Translations under genes and position numbers: made by a program
The notes under the pieces: generated by a model
Seen by the model: the letters and a program-made list of their open reading frames with translations, nothing else
Databases searched by the model: none
What the model was told of the DNA's origin: nothing
Shown: positions 33,864 to 42,764 of the stretch, piece by piece
Numbering within the stretch: position 1 is the first letter of the stretch
How the letters are laid out: every line of letters starts with the position of its first letter
Assembly: GCF_014863585.1 (NCBI RefSeq)
Contig: NZ_CP062253.1
Span: forward strand, 4,959,001-5,023,000
DNA length: 64,000 bases
Origin: Pseudomonas gozinkensis
Lineage (GTDB): Bacteria; Pseudomonadota; Gammaproteobacteria; Pseudomonadales; Pseudomonadaceae
Reading direction: 5' to 3'

Positions 33864-34619
33864 ATGAACCGCAAAATCGCATTGATCACCGGTGCCAGCC
33901 GTGGCCTCGGCAAGAACGCCGCCCTGCACCTCGCCGGCCAAGGTGTGGACATCATCGGCACCTACAACAGCCGCGCAGATGAAGCGCAGTCGTTGGTCGC
34001 AGAATTGAAAAACCTCGGCGCCAATGCCGTGATGCTGCAACTGGATGTCGGCCGCAGCGAAGGCTTTGCCGAGTTCGCCGTGCGGGTCGAGCAGGCGCTG
34101 CAACAGCTGGAGCGTCCGCGCTTCGATTTCCTGATCAACAACGCCGGGATCGGTGTTCATGCATCGTTCGCCGACACCACGCCGGAGCAGTTCGACCTGC
34201 TGATGAATGTGCAGTTGAAAGGGCCGTTTTTCCTGACTCAGCAACTGCTGCCGCTGATCAACGATGGCGGGCGGATCATCAACATCTCCAGCGGTCTGGC
34301 CCGCTTCACTCTGCCGGGTTATGCCGCCTACGCGGCGATGAAAGGCGCGATGGAAGTGCTGACCCGTTATCAGGCCAAGGAGCTGGGCGCGCGGCAGATC
34401 GCGGTGAATATCCTGGCACCGGGCGCCATCGAAACCGACTTCGGCGGCGGCGCGGTGCGCGACAATTCGGCGCTGAACGCAATGGTAGCCAGCAACACCG
34501 CGCTGGGCCGTGCCGGGCAGCCGGATGACATCGGTGGTGCGCTGGCACTGTTGCTGTCGCCGGGGGCGCAATGGATCAACGGTCAGCGGATTGAAGCGTC
34601 GGGCGGGATGTTTCTCTAA
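33864..34619 (+). CDS. Short-chain dehydrogenase/reductase
   Basis: A 251-residue classical SDR. Cofactor motif TGASRGLGKNAA, the NNAG motif, catalytic serine in NISSGLA, and YAAMK (Y-x3-K) are all intact. The basic residue after the first beta strand is not decisive between NADPH and NADH. It is divergent from a LysR gene that probably induces it. GAGG stands before ATG 33864. A terminator follows at 34641-34673. Substrate unknown. Confidence 0.88.
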   Translation: MNRKIALITGASRGLGKNAALHLAGQGVDIIGTYNSRADEAQSLVAELKNLGANAVMLQLDVGRSEGFAEFAVRVEQALQQLERPRFDFLINNAGIGVHASFADTTPEQFDLLMNVQLKGPFFLTQQLLPLINDGGRIINISSGLARFTLPGYAAYAAMKGAMEVLTRYQAKELGARQIAVNILAPGAIETDFGGGAVRDNSALNAMVASNTALGRAGQPDDIGGALALLLSPGAQWINGQRIEASGGMFL

Positions 34620-34640
34620 ACCCGGCAAAATCCCGGACAA

Positions 34641-34673
34641 AAAAATCGCAGCCCTCACAGGCGGCGATTTTTT
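34641..34673. terminator. Intrinsic terminator between convergent SDR and PACE genes
   Basis: A stem AAAAATCGC/GCGATTTTT with a 14-base central part ends in a T-run on both strands. Confidence 0.75.
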
Positions 34674-34676
34674 GTT

Positions 34677-35114
34677 TCAACTCTGGCAAGCGCTGCGCAT
34701 CACCAGCCGCTCGCGCACTACGTCATAACCCCAGTGGTAGACGTAGGTGTACGGCAGGAAGAACAGCAGCACGCCGATGTCGAGCAGGAACGCCTGCCAC
34801 AGGCTGACCGACAGCCACCAGGCAATCAGCGGCACGCCCATCACGATCAACCCGCCCTCGAACAGCAGCGCGTGCGCCACCCGCACCCAGGCGTTGTGGG
34901 CGATGTTCCAGCGCTTGAGCAGGCGGTCGAAGAAGCCGTTGAACACCACGTTCCAGCCCAGGGCCAGCATCGCGATGGCGATAGTGACGGCGCCCATTTC
35001 GACCAGCGGTTTGCCCATGATCCACGCCAGCAACGGGGTACAGATCAGGATCGCCAGCAGTTCGAAACCGATGGCCTGGAAGATACGTTCAGTGATGGAT
35101 TTGTTGGCAGTCAT
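34677..35114 (-). CDS. PACE-family multidrug/biocide efflux protein
   Basis: A 145-residue inner-membrane protein with four hydrophobic helices arranged as two repeated halves. The motifs ERIFQAIGFELLAI, WNVVFNGFFDRL and ARV(A)HA..FEGGL are those of proteobacterial antimicrobial compound efflux (PACE) pumps such as AceI, which export chlorhexidine and other amphipathic cations with proton exchange. Start ATG 35114 is at the MTANKSI boundary. A LysR gene is divergent 88 bases away. Confidence 0.88.
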   Translation of the reverse strand: MTANKSITERIFQAIGFELLAILICTPLLAWIMGKPLVEMGAVTIAIAMLALGWNVVFNGFFDRLLKRWNIAHNAWVRVAHALLFEGGLIVMGVPLIAWWLSVSLWQAFLLDIGVLLFFLPYTYVYHWGYDVVRERLVMRSACQS

Positions 35115-35202
35115 GGCCGAGTTCCTCTGTGAAGATGGTTGCCATGATCCAGCACGACACCGATACTTCATAACCAATAACCATCGATCAAGGCGATAGT
35201 TC

Positions 35203-36057
35203 ATGGCTTCTCAGGAAGTGTTGCTGGCATTTGTCCAGGCGGCGACTCAAGGCTCTTTTTCGGCAGCGGCGCGCAAACTCGGGCGCAGTCAGTCGACGGT
35301 GAGTGCGGCGGTGGCCAGTCTTGAGATCGATCTGGACCTGATCCTGTTCGACCGCAGCAGCCGCAAACCGACGTTGACTCCGGCCGGGCACGTGATGCTG
35401 CAACGGGCAGAGGCGATTCTGTCGGCCACCAGCCGACTGGAAATGACTGCCCGGCAATTGGCCCAAGGTGTTGAGCCGAAACTCACGGTGGCGATTTCCG
35501 ACACTTATCAGTCCGACCGCTTCGAAGCGGCACTGGTGGGCTTCGAGCAGCGATATCCGGATCTGGAACTGGAATGCCTGATCGCCGAGTGCGATGACCT
35601 GATCGAACTGGTGCAGCGCGGTCGGGCGCATCTGGCATTCGCCGAGATGCAGGACAGTTATCCACCAGATCTGGCGACCGCGACCGTCGCCGAGCGGACG
35701 GAAATCGCTTTGTTCGTCGGTCGTGGACATCCATTGGCGACGCAGGAATCCATCGATCAAACGGCCCTTGAACAACATCGCGAGCTACGCTTGGCAACCA
35801 TCGTCAATCCCTATGACAGTCGCGGCAAAGGCCGGGTGTGGTCGGCGCCGAGTTATCTGATGCTGCTGGAGATGGCCGAAAAAGGCTTCGGCTGGGCGCC
35901 GCTGCCGCGATGGCTGGTGGAACGTTTTGGCAATGATCTGCTGGTTGAGCTGAAGGTGCGCGGCTGGCCGAAACCGGTGTTCGTCGATGCGCTGTGGTCG
36001 CGGCTGTACCCGCCGGGGCCGGCGGGGAGCTGGTTGCTCAGCAAGATGCTGGAATAG
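35203..36057 (+). CDS. LysR-family regulator divergent from PACE gene
   Basis: A 284-residue LysR-type regulator. HTH QEVLLAFVQAATQGSFSAAARKLGRSQSTVSAAVASLE, then an effector-binding domain with ERYPDLELECLIAECDDLIEL and VRGWPKPVFVDALWSR motifs. PACE pumps are typically induced by a divergent LysR (AceR for AceI), so this is the likely activator of the pump at 34677-35114. Confidence 0.87.
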   Translation: MASQEVLLAFVQAATQGSFSAAARKLGRSQSTVSAAVASLEIDLDLILFDRSSRKPTLTPAGHVMLQRAEAILSATSRLEMTARQLAQGVEPKLTVAISDTYQSDRFEAALVGFEQRYPDLELECLIAECDDLIELVQRGRAHLAFAEMQDSYPPDLATATVAERTEIALFVGRGHPLATQESIDQTALEQHRELRLATIVNPYDSRGKGRVWSAPSYLMLLEMAEKGFGWAPLPRWLVERFGNDLLVELKVRGWPKPVFVDALWSRLYPPGPAGSWLLSKMLE

Positions 36058-36070
36058 CGGCGCCCTCAAT

Positions 36071-36142
36071 CGCTGGCAAGCCAGCTCCCACACTGGATTT
36101 GTATCGCTCACAAATCACCTGTGGGAGCCAGCCTGCTGGCGA
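36071..36142. repeat. REP pair (CTGGCTTGCCAG type)
   Basis: TCGCTGGCAAGCCAGCTCCCAC and GTGGGAGCCAGCCTGCTGGCGA are in opposite orientation behind the LysR gene. Confidence 0.7.
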
Positions 36143-36152
36143 TGGCGGCGGA

Positions 36153-36989
36153 TCAGGCAGCAGCGATATCAGCCGGGCGGTTCACCTGAAAATAGGCGTG
36201 CAACCCGCGCATCGTCGGCAGCTCCAACGCCTGCGCCGCGTAACACAATCCTACCCGCCGGGTCGGCGCCGGCAGGTGCAGCGCGCGCACGACGATGCGC
36301 TCATGCCCGCTCACCAGCGACTGCGGCAACATCGCCACGCCGACACCTGCCGCGACCATGTGCAACGCCTGTTGCAATGAACCGGCATGCCCCGCCACCG
36401 CTTCCGGCGAGCGTCCGTACAGCGCCATCAAGCGTTGATGGGACGGATGTTGCGGGCAGGTGATCCAGTCCTCGATCGGCGCCCAGCCGGCCTGCGAGTT
36501 GGCCATCGGATGATCGAGAGGCAGCGCCATCACATAGGACTCTTCCCACAGCGGCAGGAACAGTTCGTCTTCGCAGCACATTTCCTCGACCGCCAACCGA
36601 CCATCGCCGTGACAGCCTTCTTCCAGGGTCAACAGCAGATTGGGCAACGCCTGACGGGCCATGCGCACAAAAGCTTCGATGTGGCTGGCGGCGATGTCGC
36701 CTTCGATGCCGAGAGTCAGCGGCGCGCGGTTTTCGCGACCGCGAAACATCCGGCTCAGCGCCTCGGATTCGGCCACCATCCGGCGCGCCTGCGGGTACAG
36801 GAGCCGCGCTTCGGCGCTGACTTCCACACCACGGGGCTGACGCAGGAACAGCGTTGCGCCGAGTTCTTCTTCCAGCTGTTTGATGGTCACCGACAACGTG
36901 GGCTGGCTGATGAACAGCCGTTGCGCGGCAGCGGTGATGTTGCGTTCCTCGAACACCGCGAGGAAGGCCTTGAGATGGCGGATATCCAT
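36153..36989 (-). CDS. LysR-family regulator
   Basis: A 278-residue LysR-type regulator. HTH LKAFLAVFEERNITAAAQRLFISQPTLSVTIKQLEEELGA, then an effector domain with APLTLGIEGDIAASHIEAFVRM. It is of the CynR/CbbR-like length, but the effector is unknown. It is divergent from the SDR at 37101, which it may control. Confidence 0.85.
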   Translation of the reverse strand: MDIRHLKAFLAVFEERNITAAAQRLFISQPTLSVTIKQLEEELGATLFLRQPRGVEVSAEARLLYPQARRMVAESEALSRMFRGRENRAPLTLGIEGDIAASHIEAFVRMARQALPNLLLTLEEGCHGDGRLAVEEMCCEDELFLPLWEESYVMALPLDHPMANSQAGWAPIEDWITCPQHPSHQRLMALYGRSPEAVAGHAGSLQQALHMVAAGVGVAMLPQSLVSGHERIVVRALHLPAPTRRVGLCYAAQALELPTMRGLHAYFQVNRPADIAAA

Positions 36990-37100
36990 AGGAGATTCCG
37001 ATAGCAGACAGAGGAATAAGGCATTTTTCAGCCTCCAGCGGGCTAAATATACTGCGTCACGAATCTGGTCATTTGTTTTTCTTATCTCAGGAGTTCAACC

Positions 37101-37826
37101 ATGAGCAAGCCATTGGTCATCATCACCGGCGCCAGCTCGGGCATCGGCGAAGCCACCGCCCGCCGCCTGAGCGCTGCCGGCCATCCGCTGCTGTTGCTGG
37201 CCCGGCGCATCGAACGCCTTGAAGCACTGGCCCTGCCAAACACCCTCAGCCGCCGCGTCGATATCACCGACCGCGCTACATTGCTGGCCGCTGTGGCCGA
37301 GGCGGAAGCACAATTCGGCCCGGCCGATGCGCTGATCAACAACGCCGGGGTGATGCTGCTGGGCGAGATGAGCAAACAGGACCCGGCGCAGTGGGACCAG
37401 ATGCTCGACGTCAACGTGAAGGGATTGCTCAACGGCGTGCACGCGGTGGTGGCCGGGATGATCGAGCGCAAGCACGGCACGATCATCAACGTCAGCTCGG
37501 TGGCCGGGCGCAAGACCTTCCCGAACCATGTGGCGTATGTCGGCACCAAGTTTGCGGTGCATGGGCTGTCGGAGAACCTGCGTGAAGAGTTGTCGCCGCA
37601 TAACGTGCGGGTGACCACGATTGCGCCGGGTGCGGTGGAAACCGAATTGCTGAGCCACACCACGGATGAGGCGATCAAGACCGGGTATCAGGCCTGGAAG
37701 CAGGACATGGGTGGGACGGTGTTGAGTGCTGAAGATGTGGCGACGGCGATTGCCTATGCGTATGAGCAGCCGCAGGGGGTTTGTATTCGGGAGATTGTGA
37801 TGGCTGCTACGCGCCAGCAGGCCTGA
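37101..37826 (+). CDS. Short-chain dehydrogenase/reductase
   Basis: A 241-residue classical SDR. TGASSGIGEATARR, NNAGVM, the serine of NVSSVAG and YVGTK are intact. The LARRIERLE loop after beta-2 suggests NADPH preference. It resembles YdfG-type oxidoreductases acting on small 3-hydroxy acids and aldehydes. AGGAG lies eight bases before ATG 37101. It is divergent from a LysR gene. A REP pair follows. Confidence 0.88.
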   Translation: MSKPLVIITGASSGIGEATARRLSAAGHPLLLLARRIERLEALALPNTLSRRVDITDRATLLAAVAEAEAQFGPADALINNAGVMLLGEMSKQDPAQWDQMLDVNVKGLLNGVHAVVAGMIERKHGTIINVSSVAGRKTFPNHVAYVGTKFAVHGLSENLREELSPHNVRVTTIAPGAVETELLSHTTDEAIKTGYQAWKQDMGGTVLSAEDVATAIAYAYEQPQGVCIREIVMAATRQQA

Positions 37827-37854
37827 TCCATTGTTACAGACCTTAATGGCCCCT

Positions 37855-37920
37855 TCGCGGGCAAGCCCGCTCCCACATTTGATCGCATTCCAATTGTGGG
37901 AGCGGGCTTGCCCGCGAAGA
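37855..37920. repeat. REP pair (CGGGCTTGCCCG type)
   Basis: TTCGCGGGCAAGCCCGCTCCCAC and GTGGGAGCGGGCTTGCCCGCGAA are in inverted orientation with ~20 bases between them; a very stable cruciform-type element. Confidence 0.78.
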
Positions 37921-37948
37921 GGCCAATATTGCCAACGATCCTTTCGGA

Positions 37949-39178
37949 TCAGTCCAATGCTTTAAGCCGCCCTTCAATAAACCGTCGCTCCGGCTCCTGC
38001 CGCGTCAATTCCAGCGCCCGAGAATAAGCCACCCGCGCCTGCTCAACGCGCCCCAACTGCCGACAAAACTCCGCCCGCGCCGAATGCGCCAGGTGGTAAT
38101 CCTGCAATTCCCCACGGCCCAGAATCCCTTCGATCAAGGTCAACCCCGCCAGCGCCCCGTCACGCTTGGCCACCGCCACCGCCCGGTTCAGCTCGATCAC
38201 CGGCGACGGCACCGCTCGCAGCAAAACTTCATACAGCCCGACGATCTGTTCCCAGTCCGTCTCCCCTGCCGTGGGCGCTTCAGCATGCACCGCCGCAATC
38301 GCAGCCTGCAGGCAGTACGGCCCGAAGCGTCCCGTGGTCAGCGCCCGCTCCACTAGTTCGCAGCCTTCGGCAATCAGGTCGGCATTCCACAATCCGCGAT
38401 CCTGATCATCCAGCAGAATCAGTTCACCGCTTGGCGTCGACCGCGCCGAGCGCCGCGATTCATGCAGCAACATCAACGCCAGCAACCCCATGACTTCCGC
38501 GTCCGGCAACAATTCCAGCAGCAACCGCCCAAGACGGATCGCCTCTCGGGTGAGATCTTCGCGGGTCACCTGTGCGCCGCCGGACGCCGAATACCCCTCG
38601 TTGAACACCAGATAAATCACCCGCAACACGCTGTCGAGGCGCTCGGGCAATTCGCTGAGCGCCGGCACCTGATAAGGGATTTTCGCGTCGCGGATCTTCG
38701 CCTTGGCCCGCACGATGCGCTGGGCAATCGCCGCCGGGGCCGAAAGAAATGCGCGGGCGATTTCCTCGGTGGTGAGGTCGCAGACTTCACGCAGGGTCAG
38801 CGGCACTTGCGCGTCCGCCGCCAGCGCCGGGTGGCAGCAGGTGAAGATCAGGCGCAGGCGATCGTCTTCCACGTCTTCGGCGTCCCATTCGTACTGTTCC
38901 AGTTCTTCCAGTTGTGCCAGCAATAACGGCTGCGAGGCCTTGAACCGTGCGCGTCGACGCAACACATCAATCGCCTTGAAGCGCCCGGTGGACACCAGCC
39001 AGGTTCGCGGATTGTCCGGCACGCCATCGCGCTGCCAGCGTTCGACCGCGACGAAGAACGCCTCGTGCAAGGCTTCTTCGGCGAGGTCGAAATCGCCGAG
39101 CAGGCGGATCAGGGTCGCGAGGATCCGCCGCGAGTCTTCGCGATAGACCTGCTCGACCCGGGCCCTGACCTCAGACAT
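37949..39178 (-). CDS. ECF sigma factor, group ECF42
   Basis: A 409-residue sigma factor. The N-terminal sigma2/sigma4 module (residues ~1-180: FDLAEEALHEAFFVAVERW; LTLREVCDLTTEEIARAFLSAPAAIAQRIVRAKAKIRDA) is extended by ~220 residues with TPR-like helical repeats (AIAAVHAEAPTAGETDWEQIVGLYEVL; RAEFCRQLGRVEQARVAYSRALEL). This extension defines ECF42, whose members lack an anti-sigma factor and instead are regulated through their own C-terminus and a DGPF protein. The DGPF/YciI gene lies directly upstream and overlaps by eight bases. Confidence 0.9.
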   Translation of the reverse strand: MSEVRARVEQVYREDSRRILATLIRLLGDFDLAEEALHEAFFVAVERWQRDGVPDNPRTWLVSTGRFKAIDVLRRRARFKASQPLLLAQLEELEQYEWDAEDVEDDRLRLIFTCCHPALAADAQVPLTLREVCDLTTEEIARAFLSAPAAIAQRIVRAKAKIRDAKIPYQVPALSELPERLDSVLRVIYLVFNEGYSASGGAQVTREDLTREAIRLGRLLLELLPDAEVMGLLALMLLHESRRSARSTPSGELILLDDQDRGLWNADLIAEGCELVERALTTGRFGPYCLQAAIAAVHAEAPTAGETDWEQIVGLYEVLLRAVPSPVIELNRAVAVAKRDGALAGLTLIEGILGRGELQDYHLAHSARAEFCRQLGRVEQARVAYSRALELTRQEPERRFIEGRLKALD

Positions 39179-39515
39179 TCAACTGGCGCACGGGACGTAC
39201 TTCGACGCTGCCGACCCGGGCCGCCGGAATGTTCCCGGCGACCTGGATCGCTTCGTTGAGGTCCCGCGCGTCGATCAGGTAGAAACCGGCCAACTGCTCC
39301 TTGGTCTCGGCGAACGGGCCGTCGGTGATCGACAACTTGCCGTTGCGCATGCGCACCGTGGTGGCGGTCTGCACCGATTCCAGCGCTTCGGCCGCGACCA
39401 TCCGGCCGCTGCCCTGGATCGACTCGGCGTAGGCCCGGCACTCGGCATCTTCCGGGCTGTCGGGGGACGAATGCAGCAGGCGCTCATCGCTGTAGACCAG
39501 GCATAAATACTTCAT
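39171..39515 (-). CDS. YciI/DGPF-domain protein partnered with ECF42
   Basis: A 114-residue YciI-like ferredoxin-fold protein. The TDGPFAETKEQLAGFYLID motif is the DGPF signature seen beside ECF42 sigma factors. It may be the regulatory target or sensor of the sigma factor. Start ATG 39515 is preferred to one nine codons upstream. Its stop overlaps the start of the sigma gene. Confidence 0.85.
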   Translation of the reverse strand: MKYLCLVYSDERLLHSSPDSPEDAECRAYAESIQGSGRMVAAEALESVQTATTVRMRNGKLSITDGPFAETKEQLAGFYLIDARDLNEAIQVAGNIPAARVGSVEVRPVRQLNV

Positions 39516-39555
39516 GGCGTTCTCCTGAATCGGACGGATCAACTATGGCTGAAGA

Positions 39556-39981
39556 TCAGGGTTTCGCATCGAACAGCGTCGAGCCAGTCATCGGATCGAA
39601 CGGCGCCGACCAGTGTTCGTGGGCAATTTTCCACGCCCCGCCGACAAGCCGATAGCACGCGGTGGCGCGCATCCAGCAACTCTGGGTTTCGCCCTTTTCG
39701 TTGGTGCCGCCGCAATTGGCGACCCAGTGGGCGAAGGCGATGTTGTCCCCTGTCTCGATGGCGATTTCGTGGAATTCGAAGATGTGCGGGCCGGGGCACA
39801 TTTCCATGCAATCCACCCAGTGCGCGCGGTAGGCCTCCTTGCCCTTGAATTGCAGGGCCTTGATCGCATCGAACGAGAGGATGTCGTCGGCGTACAGGGT
39901 CATGACTTTTTCGACGTCCTTGGTCATGACGGCTTCGCGGTAGGTGTTGATCAGAGTCTGGATATCGTTTTGTGCGCTCAT
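39556..39981 (-). CDS. SnoaL/NTF2-like ketosteroid-isomerase-fold protein
   Basis: A 141-residue NTF2-fold protein of the DUF4440/SnoaL type (LINTYREAVMTKDVEKVMTLYADDILSFDAIKALQFKGKEAYR). It contains a pocket fold used for diverse small-molecule chemistry. It precedes the DGPF-ECF42 pair on the same strand, ~40 bases away, and is probably part of that regulatory unit. Substrate unknown. Confidence 0.75.
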   Translation of the reverse strand: MSAQNDIQTLINTYREAVMTKDVEKVMTLYADDILSFDAIKALQFKGKEAYRAHWVDCMEMCPGPHIFEFHEIAIETGDNIAFAHWVANCGGTNEKGETQSCWMRATACYRLVGGAWKIAHEHWSAPFDPMTGSTLFDAKP

Positions 39982-40122
39982 GGTGTTCTCCGTGGTTTTT
40001 GTTGTGAAGACACCCTTAGTCGTTCGGCAATTTGCCGGATCGACAGTTGAAACAAAAAAATTCCGGAGAAGACAAAATCGCTAGAATCCGAGGCTCATCT
40101 TTGTAGGAAAAAGGAAATTCCC

Positions 40123-40608
40123 GTGTCAGCCAAACTCGTACCGTACGAGAGCCTTAACGCCTTGCAGCGTCAGCAAGTCGAAGCGATTGAAATCCACGCC
40201 GAGCAGATCAAGTTCTCCGGCGACATCCACGGGGCCCTGCACACGCTGCTGTCGAAACCCGGCCCCGGTGTGAAAGGTTTTGCCCTGCTGGCCGAAGACG
40301 CGCCAGTGGCATTCCTGCTGCTCAAGCGCCCACCGGTGTTGCCGGAATGGGCCGATGAGCACAGCGCCACCCTGCATGCGTTGCAGGTCGATCACCGCGC
40401 TCAGGGCAAGGGTTACGGCAGAGCCTGCCTGCTGGCGTTGCCGGACGTTGCGCGCAAGGCCTGGCCGGAAATCAAAGGGCTGGAACTGTCGGTGGACGCC
40501 GACAACGACGCCGCGATTGCGCTGTACGCCAAGTACGGCTTCGTCGACAGCGGCGAAGCGTACAAGGGGCGCATCGGTTACGAGCGGCGCATGGGCCTGT
40601 TCTTCTGA
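40123..40608 (+). CDS. GNAT-family N-acetyltransferase
   Basis: A 161-residue acetyltransferase. The CoA-binding motif LQVDHRAQGKGYGRACLLAL (Q/R-x-x-G-x-G/A) and the later NDAAIALYAKYGFVD motif are intact. It starts at GTG 40123 behind AAGGAAA. Substrate unknown. The PPOX-type gene follows 17 bases downstream. Confidence 0.85.
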   Translation: MSAKLVPYESLNALQRQQVEAIEIHAEQIKFSGDIHGALHTLLSKPGPGVKGFALLAEDAPVAFLLLKRPPVLPEWADEHSATLHALQVDHRAQGKGYGRACLLALPDVARKAWPEIKGLELSVDADNDAAIALYAKYGFVDSGEAYKGRIGYERRMGLFF

Positions 40609-40625
40609 TCGTCGAGGGAGCAAGG

Positions 40626-41231
40626 ATGATCGATTCAATCGAAGCACTGGAAGCTATTTACGGTTTGCCCCACGAGCGGGCGGTGCGCAAGCAGATCGGT
40701 TTTCTCAACGCGGACTATCAGGCGATGGTCCGGGTCTCGCCGCTGGTGATTGTCAGCTCGGTGGGTGCCGATGGCATCGACGGTTCCCCTCGTGGCGATG
40801 CGCCGGGGTTTGTGCGGATCATTGACGAGCGCACTCTGGCGTTGCCGGATCGCCCGGGCAACAACCGCATCGATACCTTGCGCAACGTGCTGCACGATCC
40901 AAGGGTGTCGCTGCTGTTCATCATTCCGGGGATCGGCGAGACGTTGCGGGTCAACGGCACGGCGACCATCAGCGCTGATCCGGAGTTACTGGAAAGCTTC
41001 GCGGTGAACGGCAAACCGGCGCGCACGGTGTTGCTGGTGACGGTGGAGGCGGCGTTCTTTCATTGCTCCAAGGCATTCGTGCGTTCGGATGCGTGGAACC
41101 CTGAAACCCACTTGCCGCGCTCGGCGCTGCCGACGGCGGGTGCGTTTCACAAGCGTCTGAATGATGGGCAGTTCGATGCCGAGGCCTATGACCGAGAGGC
41201 CCCGACCAGAGTGCGTGACACCCTCTACTGA
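40626..41231 (+). CDS. PPOX-type flavin-binding oxidoreductase
   Basis: A 201-residue split-barrel protein of the pyridoxamine-phosphate-oxidase superfamily. The SSVGADGIDGSPRGDAPGFV and RPGNNRIDTLRNVL blocks match the MSMEG_1061-like FMN-dependent subgroup. No exact substrate. It follows the GNAT gene by 17 bases behind a GGAG-type site, so probably an operon. Confidence 0.8.
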   Translation: MIDSIEALEAIYGLPHERAVRKQIGFLNADYQAMVRVSPLVIVSSVGADGIDGSPRGDAPGFVRIIDERTLALPDRPGNNRIDTLRNVLHDPRVSLLFIIPGIGETLRVNGTATISADPELLESFAVNGKPARTVLLVTVEAAFFHCSKAFVRSDAWNPETHLPRSALPTAGAFHKRLNDGQFDAEAYDREAPTRVRDTLY

Positions 41232-41242
41232 CACCGCCCACC

Positions 41243-41378
41243 GATCGTTCCCACGCTCTGCGTGGGAATGCAGACTATGACGCTCTGCGTCATGGCGGTG
41301 CCAGGCGTTGCATCAGTGGTGCGGCAGGAACGCGGAGCGTCCCGGTATGCATTCCCACGCAGAGCGTGGGAACGATCA
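41243..41378. repeat. Large inverted repeat with GTTCCCACGC termini
   Basis: CGTTCCCACGCTCTGCGTGGGAA at the left and its inverse at the right bound a ~90-base centre that holds shorter inverted pairs (GACGCTCTGCGTC). A second copy with changes lies at 60783-60893. This is a different element from the GTGGGAGC REP family. Confidence 0.75.
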
Positions 41379-41394
41379 GGTCCGGGGCTGTTTT

Positions 41395-41883
41395 TCAGAG
41401 GGTCAGGATCATCTCGTGCCACGCCATCCCGCCGTGGTCGGACTCGGACGGTTTGATGTAGGCAAAACCGAATCCGGCGTACAGCGGGATGTGCCGTTCC
41501 TTGCACATCAGGTGAATCGTCGCCTTGCCCTGCTCGCGCATGCGTTCGATGAATTCGCCCAGCAACCGCTTGGCCAGACCCAGGCCTTGATAGTCCGGGT
41601 GCACCACCACCGACATGATCACCACGTTCGGCCCCGCCGGGTCGTGACCGATCAGTTCCTTGAACGCCTCGTCCGACATTTGCACGTCAAACGCCGCACC
41701 GGAGTTGATGAAGCCGGCCACCTGCCCGTCCACCTCGGCAACGATAAAACCGTCCGGCCAGGTAGCGATGCGCGTGGCGATCTTCTCGCGGGTCGCGGCT
41801 TCGTCGCCTTCATAGGCGAGGGTTTCGATGGCGTAGCAACGGTCCAGGTCGGCGGCGGTGACGTGGCGGATGACGGTGTTCAT
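41395..41883 (-). CDS. GNAT-family N-acetyltransferase
   Basis: A 162-residue acetyltransferase with MSVVVHPDYQGLGLAKRLLGEFIERM (CoA-binding motif) and a final FAYIKPSESDHGGMAWHEM. It resembles serotonin/arylalkylamine-type AANAT-like bacterial enzymes. No substrate evidence. It is alone on this strand. Confidence 0.85.
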   Translation of the reverse strand: MNTVIRHVTAADLDRCYAIETLAYEGDEAATREKIATRIATWPDGFIVAEVDGQVAGFINSGAAFDVQMSDEAFKELIGHDPAGPNVVIMSVVVHPDYQGLGLAKRLLGEFIERMREQGKATIHLMCKERHIPLYAGFGFAYIKPSESDHGGMAWHEMILTL

Positions 41884-42047
41884 GGCAGCTCGAAATCAGA
41901 GGAAACAAGGCCGCCAAGGATAAAGGAATAAGGTGTTCATATCGATCCTCGCGGGCGGCGTAAAGCCTGCGTATAAGCGCTTTTCTTCGGATTCGGGACG
42001 GTCTATTTCTGACGCCTGACTCTTATCACCCGAGGAGGGAACCGTTT

Positions 42048-42155
42048 ATGAGCAGCGTGGAAATCGGTTTGTTGATGGTGTTGGGCATCAGCTTTTTCGG
42101 CTTCATCACCCTGGGTATCGACCTGTTGCGGGCACGACGGATCAAGGGCAAGTAA
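42048..42155 (+). CDS. 35-residue single-helix membrane peptide
   Basis: MSSVEIGLLMVLG begins the sequence, followed by a hydrophobic segment to residue ~26 and a basic end (RARRIKGK). A strong GAGGAGG lies 11 bases before the ATG, and the reading frame ends with TAA. I do not recognise it. The strong ribosome site and clean membrane helix with cytoplasmic positive end support a real small protein rather than chance. Confidence 0.6.
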   Translation: MSSVEIGLLMVLGISFFGFITLGIDLLRARRIKGK

Positions 42156-42200
42156 GACTCAACCGGCAGCGCGAAGCGGGTTCGCGCTGCCGGTCGTTCA

Positions 42201-42695
42201 TCAGGTTTTCTTTTCGACCGGGACGCAGATTTCCAGCTTGCCGGTATTGGTTTTCGGGTTGAAATCGGCGCTGTAGCGTTCCAGCTCCGGGGCGTTGAGC
42301 CCTTTGTATTCGGATGCCGGCAGCCAGGTGTTGTAGATGTACTCGATGGTCTGCGGCAGCTGATCCAGCGAACCCTTGTGTTCGAACACCGCGTACTGAC
42401 GCGGCAGGATTTCGATCCACGGATACTTTTCCTGCGGGAAGTCGTCCAGCTTGCGGATCTCGACCCCGGCCATGTAATCAAAACCACCGTTGCCGTCGAA
42501 ATTGCTGCAAACGCCGTAGGTCACTTCGCCCTTCTGCCCCGGAATATTTCCGATGTGCGGGATCAGTTTTTCCCACAGCGCAGGGATGTCCTGAACGGTC
42601 TCTTTGGTGAAACGATCGCGAAAACCTGCAATCAGCAGGAAGTGTCCATGTTCGAAGCGAGGTTCCGCCACTTCGACGCGTTTTTGCTCATCCAT
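42201..42695 (-). CDS. GyrI-like/effector-binding small-molecule protein
   Basis: A 164-residue protein of the SbmC/GyrI-like superfamily (VEVAEPRFEHGHFLLIAGFRDRF ... YGVCSNFDGNGGFDYMAGVEI ... YAVFEHKGSLDQLPQTIEYIYNTWLPAS). Such stand-alone domains bind hydrophobic drugs or DNA gyrase toxins. The start ATG 42695 begins MDEQKRVEV. It follows the LysE gene on the same strand, 69 bases away. Confidence 0.8.
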   Translation of the reverse strand: MDEQKRVEVAEPRFEHGHFLLIAGFRDRFTKETVQDIPALWEKLIPHIGNIPGQKGEVTYGVCSNFDGNGGFDYMAGVEIRKLDDFPQEKYPWIEILPRQYAVFEHKGSLDQLPQTIEYIYNTWLPASEYKGLNAPELERYSADFNPKTNTGKLEICVPVEKKT

Positions 42696-42764
42696 GACTC
42701 GACTCCTTGGAACGAAAAAAGTGGGTTCGGCTGGGAGTATAGAAGCCAAACCCGATTCGCACAT

